DNA from: Verrucomicrobiota bacterium
GTDB lineage: Bacteria; Verrucomicrobiota; Verrucomicrobiia; Limisphaerales; UBA9464
NCBI GenBank assembly: GCA_025363585.1
Contig: JANYDN010000123.1
Span: 1 to 47,403, forward strand
Length of the DNA: 47,403 nucleotides
Reading direction: 5' to 3'
A program made the translations under genes and the position numbers. The notes below the pieces were generated by a model, which saw only the letters and a list, made by a program, of their open reading frames with translations, was not told the DNA's origin and did no database searches. This document shows positions 41,271-47,403 of this stretch, piece after piece (the stretch's first letter is position 1; the number at the start of each line of letters is the position of its first letter).

Positions 41271-42479
41271 ATGACCGAGTACGAATACACCGCGATGACC
41301 GAGACGGGCGCCCGCGTGTCCGGCCGGATCGAGGCGGAGACCGAGGCCGGCGTGCTGCGGGCGCTCGAGGAAAAGAAACTCTTCCCCGTCGCCGTGCGCG
41401 CCAAGGGCGGCGGTTCGACGAAGGACGGCGCGCCCAAGAAGCGGAAGGTGCGCAGCACCGATCTCGGCACGTTCTACGGCCAGCTCGCCGACCTCATCGG
41501 CAGCGGCGTCCCGTTGCTCCGCGCGCTCGATTCGATCGTGCGCTCGACGCCATCGCCGGGATTGAAGGAATTGCTGAAGGAAATCCGCGGGCTCGTCGCC
41601 GACGGCAAATCGCTCACGGAAACGCTGAAGTTGTACCCCGACATTTTCCCACCGCTGCATTCGGCGATGATCCAGGCCGGCGAGCGCGCCGCGTTCCTCG
41701 AGGAAGTGCTCCGGAGCCTCGCCGGCTTCATCGAGCGCTTCGAGGAACTCCGCGGCAAGGTCATGGGCGCGCTCATCTATCCCGTGCTGCTCGCGGGACT
41801 CGGGAGCGTCGTCATGGTGCTCGCGCTGATGTTCTTCGTGCCGAAGTTCGAGCCGTTGCTCGCGAACGCGAAGAAGCCGTTGCCCTCGCAGATCATGTTC
41901 GCCGCGAGCCATTTCATCCGCGGCTATTGGTACATCGCCATCACCGGCCTCGGTGCCCTCGGATTCTGGCTCTGGACCGCCATCCGGAATCCCGCGACGC
42001 GCAAGCGACTCGAACGCTGGCAACTGAAAATCCCCGTCGTCGGCTCCGCGCTCCGCCTCCTCGCGATCACGCGCTTTTGCCGCATCCTCGGCACCATGCT
42101 CGCCAACGGCGTGCCCTTGCTCCACGCGCTCCGCATCAGCCGCGACGCCACCGGATCGCACATCCTCTCCGACCGCATCGCCGCCGCGACCGAGGCCGTG
42201 CGCGAGGGCCGCCGCCTCTCCGAACCGCTCAGCGAGGACGGGTTCATCCCGGACCAGATCCTCGCCATGATCGCGGTCGCGGAAGAATCGAACAATCTCG
42301 ACAAGGTCCTCGTGCAGATCGCCGACACCGTCGAACGCCGCACGAACCGGCAGGTGGACCAAGCCGTGCGCCTGATCGAGCCAGTGATTTTGTGCGCGGT
42401 CGCCGCGGGCATCGGTTTTCTCGCGCTGGGCTTGCTCCTGCCCATTTTCACGATGGCCAGCGCGTTGGGATCGAAGTGA
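41271..42479 (+). CDS. gspF: Type II secretion inner-membrane protein GspF
   Basis: 402 residues. The protein has the GspF/PilC duplicated cytoplasmic domains: FYGQLADLIGSGVPLLRALDSI...FPPLHSAMIQAGERAAFLEEVLRSLAGFIE and FCRILGTMLANGVPLLHALRISRD...PDQILAMIAVAEESNNLDKVLVQIAD. There are three membrane helices (about 165-190, 215-235 and 372-397). It forms the platform around the pseudopilus base. The start MTEYEYTAMTETG is family-typical. It is co-transcribed with gspE and with the export genes that follow. Confidence 0.95.
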   Translation: MTEYEYTAMTETGARVSGRIEAETEAGVLRALEEKKLFPVAVRAKGGGSTKDGAPKKRKVRSTDLGTFYGQLADLIGSGVPLLRALDSIVRSTPSPGLKELLKEIRGLVADGKSLTETLKLYPDIFPPLHSAMIQAGERAAFLEEVLRSLAGFIERFEELRGKVMGALIYPVLLAGLGSVVMVLALMFFVPKFEPLLANAKKPLPSQIMFAASHFIRGYWYIAITGLGALGFWLWTAIRNPATRKRLERWQLKIPVVGSALRLLAITRFCRILGTMLANGVPLLHALRISRDATGSHILSDRIAAATEAVREGRRLSEPLSEDGFIPDQILAMIAVAEESNNLDKVLVQIADTVERRTNRQVDQAVRLIEPVILCAVAAGIGFLALGLLLPIFTMASALGSK

Positions 42480-42553
42480 GCGACGTGGCCCGTGTTCACG
42501 GCCTGCCGGATTCACCGTTCGACTTGGTCCCCGCGTCCTTGTACACGAATGCG

Positions 42554-43627
42554 ATGCTCGTTCCTTCGGGGAAGCAACCACTCCAACCCGGTCCCGAATC
42601 CGCCGTTCGCCCGCGGGCTTCGTGCGGACGTTTCTTGGGAGCCTTTGCCTTCTTCGCGGCGCTCGTCGCCGCTTTCCTGCCGGCCTTCGCCGAATCCCCC
42701 GCCGACGCCGGATCCGCGCGCGGCATCGGTGCCCTCGGCCGACTCGAACCCGACGGCGGCGTGGTGCACGTCGCGGCTCCCTACTCGATCCAAGGGCCGT
42801 CGATCTTGTCGGAACTCTTCGTCCGCGAAGGGCAGTCGGTGACGAACACCCAAACGCTCGCGCGCACCCACACGCACGCCGCGGCGTTCGCCGCGTGGCA
42901 ACATTCCGTCCGGTTGGTCGAGGCGGCGAAGGCGCGTCTCGCCCAGGCCGCCGCCGGCGCGAAACCGGCGGACCTCGCCGTGCTCGAGGCCGAGTCGCGC
43001 CGCGAGGAGGCGGAAGCGGACGAGGCCCGCCGCGAGTTCGACCGCCAGAATCGGCTACGTGCGGACGGCGCGAGTTCCCGGCAGGCGCTTGACTCCGCCG
43101 AGACGCGTCTTGCCGCACGCGTCAATTCGCTCGAGGCCGCCAAACGCCGGCTCGCCTCCGGACGCGAGGTTCGCGCCGAGGACGTCGACGTCGCCCGTGC
43201 CGACCTGGCGGTTGCCGAGGCGCAGTCGGAACGCGCCCGAACCGAATGGCAGCAGACCATAGTCCACGCGCCGCGCGCCGGACGCATCCTCGCCATCCAT
43301 GCCCGACTCGGGGAAGAGATCAAACCCGGCGGGCTTCTCGATCTCGGGCAAACCGACGCCATGGCGGTCCGGGCGGAAGTCTACGAAACCGACGTCCGGC
43401 ACGCCCGCGCCGGCCAACGCGCCGAGATCACCGGCGAGGCCTTCGAGGGCACGCTGAAGGGCGTGGTCGAAAGCGTTGGTCTCCAGGTCCGATCCAACCG
43501 ACTCCTCAAACCCGATCCCTCGGAGTTCGCGGACTCGCGGGTCGTCGAGGTCGTCGTGAAGCTCGCCAACGGCGCCCCGGTGTCCGGCCTGACCGGCGCG
43601 CTGGTCAACGTGCGGATCCTGCCGTGA
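42554..43627 (+). CDS. devB: DevB-like periplasmic adaptor (HlyD/MFP family)
   Basis: 357 residues from the ATG at 42554. A GTG at 42476 overlapping the gspF stop is an alternative that would couple translation. There is one N-terminal helix (FLGAFAFFAALVAAFLPAFA), then the biotinyl-lipoyl-like half GIGALGRLEPDGGVVHVAAP, a long Ala/Glu/Arg-rich coiled coil (~115-235), the second lipoyl half IVHAPRAGRILAIHARLGEEIKPGGLLDLG, and the beta-barrel part RAEVYETDVRHARAGQRAEITGEAFEG. This is a membrane-fusion protein that would bridge the DevCA transporter to an outer-membrane channel. It overlaps devC by 4 bp. Confidence 0.88.
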   Translation: MLVPSGKQPLQPGPESAVRPRASCGRFLGAFAFFAALVAAFLPAFAESPADAGSARGIGALGRLEPDGGVVHVAAPYSIQGPSILSELFVREGQSVTNTQTLARTHTHAAAFAAWQHSVRLVEAAKARLAQAAAGAKPADLAVLEAESRREEAEADEARREFDRQNRLRADGASSRQALDSAETRLAARVNSLEAAKRRLASGREVRAEDVDVARADLAVAEAQSERARTEWQQTIVHAPRAGRILAIHARLGEEIKPGGLLDLGQTDAMAVRAEVYETDVRHARAGQRAEITGEAFEGTLKGVVESVGLQVRSNRLLKPDPSEFADSRVVEVVVKLANGAPVSGLTGALVNVRILP

Positions 43628-44817
43628 GCGCGTCCCTGCGGCAGATCGCCGCCCACGCGTTGCGGCCCGCGGGCGTGCCGCTCGCATGGCGCCAACTGAC
43701 CGCGCGCCGCCTCCGGTTTTTCGCGGCCGTCGCCGGCATCGCGTTCGCGTCGGTCATGATGCTGATGCAACTCGGCTTCCACGACGCGCTCTACGACAGT
43801 TGCGTGCTCTTCCACCGGTCGTTGAAAGGCGACCTCGTGTTGATCAGCCGGGAATACGACTCGCTGGGCGACGCCCGTTCGTTCCCGCGCCGTCGTCTGG
43901 ACCAATCGCGCGCGGTCGAGGGAATCTCGGACGCGCGCGCCGTCTTTCTCGGCCTCGCACCGTGGAAAAATCCCGGTACCCGCCACGACCGCATGATCTT
44001 TGTCTTCGCGTGCGACCCGGCGGCGCCACCGTTCCACATCCGGTCGGACCAACCGGTCGCGGAAGTCCTCAGGCGCGAGGACGAGGTCCTTTTCGACGAC
44101 TCTTCGCGGCCCGAGTTCGGCGACGTCGCCGCTTCGTTCCGCTCGGGACAACGGGTCGGGAGCGAGGTCAACGGCCAACGCGTGGGTGTCGGCGGGATCT
44201 TCACGCTCGGCACGTCGTTCGCCTCGGACGGCAATATCCTCGCCGGCGAACCCGCGTTCCACCGGATGTTCCCGCGATCGAGTCCCTCCAAGATTTCCAT
44301 CGGCGTCCTGTTTCTCGCCGAAGGCGCCGACGCGGGCAAAGTCCGCGCGGAACTCGCGCGGCGGCTTCCCAACGACGTCGAAATCCTGACGCGCGCGGAA
44401 TTGGAACGGCGCGAGAAGGACTACTGGGCGAAACGCACGCCCATCGGTTTCGTGATCGGCGCCGGCATGATCATCGGCTTCGTCGTCGGTGCCGTCATCG
44501 TCTACCAGATCCTCTACGCCGACCTCAGCGACCACCTCCGGGAATACGCGGTGCTCAAGGCCACCGGCTGTTCGGACGCGTTCCTCCACGGCGTCGTGGT
44601 CCAGCAATCCGCCGTGCTTGCCGTCGCGGGATTCGTCCCGGCCGCGGTGTTGTCGTGGGCCGTGTTCCTCGCGACGCGCATCGCGACGTCCCTTCCGGCG
44701 CATCTTGATGTCCGGAAATCCGCGATCGTCCTCTCGCTGACGTTGTTCATGTGCCTTGTTTCGGGCGCGTTCGCGTTGCGCATCCTGCGCCAAGCCGATC
44801 CGGCCGAGGTCTTCTAG
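43624..44817 (+). CDS. devC: DevC-like ABC exporter permease
   Basis: 397 residues from the GTG at 43624 (GTGA overlap with the adaptor gene). VPLAWRQLTARRLRFFAAVAGIAFASVMMLMQLGFHDALYDS, then FHRSLKGDLVLISREYDSL, closely follows the start of cyanobacterial DevC. The periplasmic loop runs from ~45 to ~270; the last three helices (from GFVIGAGMIIGFVVGAVIVYQILYADLSDHLREYAVLKATG) carry the FtsX/MacB-like domain. DevC exports glycolipid-type substrates in heterocysts; here the substrate is unknown. Inner membrane. Confidence 0.9.
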   Translation: MSASLRQIAAHALRPAGVPLAWRQLTARRLRFFAAVAGIAFASVMMLMQLGFHDALYDSCVLFHRSLKGDLVLISREYDSLGDARSFPRRRLDQSRAVEGISDARAVFLGLAPWKNPGTRHDRMIFVFACDPAAPPFHIRSDQPVAEVLRREDEVLFDDSSRPEFGDVAASFRSGQRVGSEVNGQRVGVGGIFTLGTSFASDGNILAGEPAFHRMFPRSSPSKISIGVLFLAEGADAGKVRAELARRLPNDVEILTRAELERREKDYWAKRTPIGFVIGAGMIIGFVVGAVIVYQILYADLSDHLREYAVLKATGCSDAFLHGVVVQQSAVLAVAGFVPAAVLSWAVFLATRIATSLPAHLDVRKSAIVLSLTLFMCLVSGAFALRILRQADPAEVF

Positions 44818-44823
44818 AACGCC

Positions 44824-46164
44824 ATGGAACCCGTTCTCAAACTGCGGGACGTGGAACACGCGTACGGAACCGGCATGCTTCGACGCCAAGTGCTCCACGG
44901 TGTCTCCGCGGAAATCCATCCGGGCGAGATCGTCCTGCTCACCGGGCCGTCGGGCGCCGGAAAAACCACGATCCTCACGCTGGCGGGCGCGCTGCGCAGC
45001 GTGCAGAAAGGCAGCGTCCGGGTGTTCGGCGAGGAACTCGCCGGCGCGCCGCCACGCGTCGCCCTCGGCGTGCGCCGTCGCATCGGGTTCATCTTCCAGA
45101 ATCCGAATCTCATCGTCTCGCTCACCGCGCTGCAGAACGTCGCGTTGCCCCTCTCGTGGTCGGGACCCGTCGATCCGTCCGTCGCCCGCGAACGCGCCCT
45201 CGCCCAACTCGCGCTCGTCGGGCTCGAGGAGCACGCCGACAAACACCCCGACCAACTTTCCGGGGGCCAACGCCAACGCGTCGCGATCGCCCGCGCCCTC
45301 GTCGTCGAACCGCGCCTCATCCTCGCCGACGAACCCACCAGCGCGCTCGACCGGCAGACGGGGCGCGACGTCGTCGAACTCCTCCAGCGCCTCGCCCAGC
45401 AGCAGCGTTGCGCGATCCTGCTCGTCACGCACGACAACCGCATCCTCGACCTCGCCGACCGCACGCTTTCCCTCGAGGACGGCCGACTGGTCTCGCTCGC
45501 GCGCGATGCCGCGCGGATCGCGGGCCAGATCGGCGCGGGCATCGCCACGATGGGCCGACCGGCGCAACTCGCGAGAGAAGTGGAGTCGCTCGACGAACCT
45601 TCCTTCTTCGAGTTCCTCGGGACTTCCGCCGCCGAGATGGAGGACGTGCGCCACGCGCTCGAGGACGCGCGCACCCGACTTGCCACCGCGCGTTTCGACC
45701 AACTTCTCGTCGCGACGACGATGAAGGCCGGGCAATTCCTCGATGCCGACCGCGTGACGCTCTTCGTGGTCGACCGCGAGACGGGCAAGCTGCGTTCGCG
45801 GGTCGCGCAGTCCGGGACGGACACGTTGCTTTCGATCGAGATGGATCGGGACCGTGGGATCGCGGGCCAGGTTTCGCGCACGGGAACGCCCGTGCGGTTG
45901 CGCGACGCGTACGAGAGTCCGGTGTTCAACCGCGAGGTGGACCTCCGGACCGGTTACCGCACGCGGAGCCTGCTATGCATGCCCGTGACGAACGCGGCCG
46001 GCACCGTGATCGCGGTCGCCCAGGTGCTCAACAAACGCAACGGCACGGAATTCGGGCCCGACGACGAGGAACGTTTCCGTGAGTTCCTGGTCCCGCTCGG
46101 CCGCCTGCTCGAAAACCTGCTCGCCGTCGAGGTCCCGACGCGTCCGCCCGACCCGAAGGCGTGA
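44824..46164 (+). CDS. devA: DevA-like ABC ATPase fused to a GAF domain
   Basis: 446 residues; DevA alone is about 240. Residues 1-225: Walker A GPSGAGKTT (41-49), Q-loop FQNPN, signature LSGGQRQRVA (145-154), Walker B LILADEPTSALD and switch His VTHD (MacB/LolD/DevA type). A linker (~226-284) includes a helical EMEDVRHALEDARTRL. Residues ~285-432 form a GAF domain: VTLFVVDRETGKLRSRVA, DRGIAGQVSRTGTPVRLRDAYESPVFNREVD, TRSLLCMPV, VIAVAQVLNKRNGTEFGPDDEERF. The NKFDE motif of cyclic-nucleotide-binding GAF domains is intact (N403, K404, F410, D414, E415). The gene follows devC by 6 bp. Ligand gating of export is an inference. Confidence 0.9.
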   Translation: MEPVLKLRDVEHAYGTGMLRRQVLHGVSAEIHPGEIVLLTGPSGAGKTTILTLAGALRSVQKGSVRVFGEELAGAPPRVALGVRRRIGFIFQNPNLIVSLTALQNVALPLSWSGPVDPSVARERALAQLALVGLEEHADKHPDQLSGGQRQRVAIARALVVEPRLILADEPTSALDRQTGRDVVELLQRLAQQQRCAILLVTHDNRILDLADRTLSLEDGRLVSLARDAARIAGQIGAGIATMGRPAQLAREVESLDEPSFFEFLGTSAAEMEDVRHALEDARTRLATARFDQLLVATTMKAGQFLDADRVTLFVVDRETGKLRSRVAQSGTDTLLSIEMDRDRGIAGQVSRTGTPVRLRDAYESPVFNREVDLRTGYRTRSLLCMPVTNAAGTVIAVAQVLNKRNGTEFGPDDEERFREFLVPLGRLLENLLAVEVPTRPPDPKA

Positions 46165-46632
46165 GGTCCTAGGGCATGGGTGGGTGGCACCGGCTCTGGT
46201 GCCACGCTTCACGGGATGCATTGTTTTCTGTGACGGCAGGGCCGCCGTCACCCACGCAGGTTGAGGCCCAGCCACGGTGGGTGGCACCGGCCCGGGTGCC
46301 ACTTCGTGGCAAGCATGATTGGGAGGGACTCCAGGCTCCGCATGCTTCGGCGAGGGCAGTGCCGCCGTCACCCACCCATACTTGGGCCTTGCCTCGATGG
46401 GCGCGCGGAGCTTTGGGAACGGTCCCGTCGGTCGTCGGAAAAATTCCGTGATTGTCCGGGACGTGTTTTGCGTCGGACTGGCCGCAGCGGGTTCCAAACG
46501 AACGCGGTGGCACGGGATTGCCACCAAAACGCGGCCGGCAGTCGCCCGAGAAAATCTTGGGACGACACGCCTTGAAGGTTGCCGTGCGGCTTCGCGCTGC
46601 CCTAGGATTCAGAGTCTCAGTCAATAGTGCCT
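46165..46632. repeat. Intergenic REP cluster between devA and gspG
   Basis: This 468-bp gap holds no gene. It contains GTGG 46180-46183 with hairpin 46184-46205; then a BIME of hairpin 46230-46251 with CCAC 46252-46255, a linker, GTGG 46277-46280 and hairpin 46281-46302; and a degenerate hairpin ending about 46371 with CCAC 46372-46375. Several hairpins have one extra base in the centre. The interval 46376-46632 shows no repeat; the gspG promoter may lie there but is not obvious. Confidence 0.85.
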
Positions 46633-47151
46633 ATGATCGTCGACATTTCCAGAAACCTGGCGCGCAAACGGCGCGCGGGAGCCGGCTTCACCCTGATCGA
46701 GATCCTTCTCGTCATCGTGATCATCCTCATGCTGGCCGCCGCGCTCGTCGCGTACATGATCCCGCAGCAGAAAGCCGCGGAAAGAAACACCACGAAACTC
46801 CTGCTCCAGCAGGTCGGGAGCGCGCTCGATACCTATCGCCTCAACATCGGCCACTACCCGAACGAACAGGAAGGCGGCCTCGAGGCGTTGCTCAAGAAGC
46901 CGACTTTCGAGAACGAGCGCCTCGGCGACAAGTGGCCGGGGCCGTACCTCAAGCCGGGCACGCAGCTCGACGATCCCTGGGGCAACAAGATCCGCTACGA
47001 GTTGGCGGAACGCACCACCGACTCCGACAAGACCGGCGCGTTGCCCTACAAACTTTTCTCCGTCGGTCCCGACGGCCAGCCGGACACCGACGACGACGTG
47101 AAGCTCGCCACGGAAACGACCGACAGCACGACCTCGAGCACGCCGAAATGA
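46633..47151 (+). CDS. gspG: Type II secretion major pseudopilin GspG
   Basis: 172 residues from the ATG at 46633; a GTG two codons earlier (46627) is possible. The prepilin signal is RKRRAGAGFTLIEILLVIVIILMLAAALVAYMIPQQ with cleavage before F and the conserved Glu at +5. The globular part has GSALDTYRLNIGHYPNEQEGGLEALL, WPGPYL, DDPWGNKIRYEL and FSVGPDGQPDTDDD, which is the GspG calcium-binding C-terminal pattern. The C-terminal Thr/Ser tail is extra. It is processed by a prepilin peptidase and polymerises under GspE/GspF. Confidence 0.95.
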   Translation: MIVDISRNLARKRRAGAGFTLIEILLVIVIILMLAAALVAYMIPQQKAAERNTTKLLLQQVGSALDTYRLNIGHYPNEQEGGLEALLKKPTFENERLGDKWPGPYLKPGTQLDDPWGNKIRYELAERTTDSDKTGALPYKLFSVGPDGQPDTDDDVKLATETTDSTTSSTPK

Positions 47152-47191
47152 GCGCGTGGTCCGGAACATTCCGGACGCCGTTCCTCGATCC

Positions 47192-47403
47192 ATGTTTCTC
47201 CGCCGCCAACTTCGAGAGACCCGCGCGACCCGCGGGGGCTTCACGCTCGTGGAGCTCCTGCTCGTCGTGGCGATCCTCGTGTTGTTGGCGGGCGCGGTGA
47301 TCCTTGGGTTCGATTCGATGACCAAGGGGTCGCAGCTCGACGAGGGCGCGACCCAACTCGAGGCGTTGTTCCGCTTCGCCCGCGCCGAGGCCGCCAGCAC
47401 CGG
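47192..47403 (+). CDS. GspH-like minor pseudopilin (partial, runs off the window)
   Basis: At least 70 residues from the ATG at 47192. The prepilin signal GGFTLVELLLVVAILVLLAGAVILGF is followed by QLDEGATQLEALFRFARAEAAS, which matches the GspH/FimT-type start (L-x-x-x-F-R-x-A-R-x-E-A). The 3' end is beyond the window. It begins 40 bp after gspG; a perfect 8-bp inverted repeat GTCCGGAA-CA-TTCCGGAC at 47159-47176 lies between them. Next gene of the type II secretion cluster. Confidence 0.85.
   Translation, partial: MFLRRQLRETRATRGGFTLVELLLVVAILVLLAGAVILGFDSMTKGSQLDEGATQLEALFRFARAEAAST

Overview
The window is high-GC, gene-dense DNA from a free-living bacterium of the Planctomycetes-Verrucomicrobia group, most likely a Verrucomicrobiota member. 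The signs are a DUF1549/DUF1553 cytochrome-like protein paired with a DUF1501 protein, a DUF6797-type secreted protein, two CotH-kinase proteins (one a giant with lamin-tail domains), a prepilin-like protein with a C-terminal TDG motif, secreted proteins ending in an F-Y-(R/Q)-V tail, and many palindromic intergenic repeats. The phylum call is inference from gene families; there is no rRNA or tRNA gene here.

Layout. 1-4.1 kb: a repeat shared with 36 kb, a small PLDc_N membrane protein, a TPR protein, a LolA-like secreted protein and a CehA/McbA-type metallohydrolase. 4.1-4.55 kb: a nested palindrome. 4.55-6.9 kb: the DUF6797-type protein with a strong terminator. 7.2-10.1 kb: the glycolysis/secretion cluster pgk-tpiA-secG (minus strand). 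10.3-12 kb: a CotH protein. 12.3-14.5 kb: an OmpR/CpxAR-like two-component pair. 14.7-15.5 kb: a REP-associated tyrosine transposase (RAYT) inside its own REP elements. 15.7-20.1 kb: the DUF1549/1553-DUF1501 operon. 20.4-25.9 kb: a tightly packed five-gene minus-strand operon (duplicated secreted protein, prepilin-like protein, PhyH dioxygenase, MFS transporter, ArsI-type lyase fused to a methyltransferase-like domain). 26-27.6 kb: an ABC-2 type permease. 27.7-32.9 kb: the giant LTD/CotH protein. 33.2-33.7 kb: a YaeQ-like protein. 33.7-34.7 kb: a four-unit tandem array of palindromic ~210-bp repeats. 34.7-35.9 kb: a predicted outer-membrane barrel. 36.2-38.7 kb: a KefB/KefF-like pair. 38.8-39.2 kb: an antitoxin with a decayed toxin. 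39.6-47.4 kb: type II secretion genes gspE, gspF, gspG and a gspH-like gene, with a DevBCA-type exporter between gspF and gspG.

Genes working together. KefF-like/KefB-like, RR/HK, PhyH/MFS and DevB/DevC all overlap by 4 bp (ATGA or GTGA), so GTG starts and translational coupling are common. The DevA ATPase carries a C-terminal GAF domain with an intact NKFDE-like motif, which suggests export gated by a small ligand.

The most unusual feature is the repeat landscape. There are at least 14 GTGG/GTAG-headed REP hairpins, a second GTAG-headed hairpin type, and several unrelated palindrome families whose arms are built from roughly 9-nt tandem units. The RAYT gene ends on the TAG inside the GTAG head of one REP.
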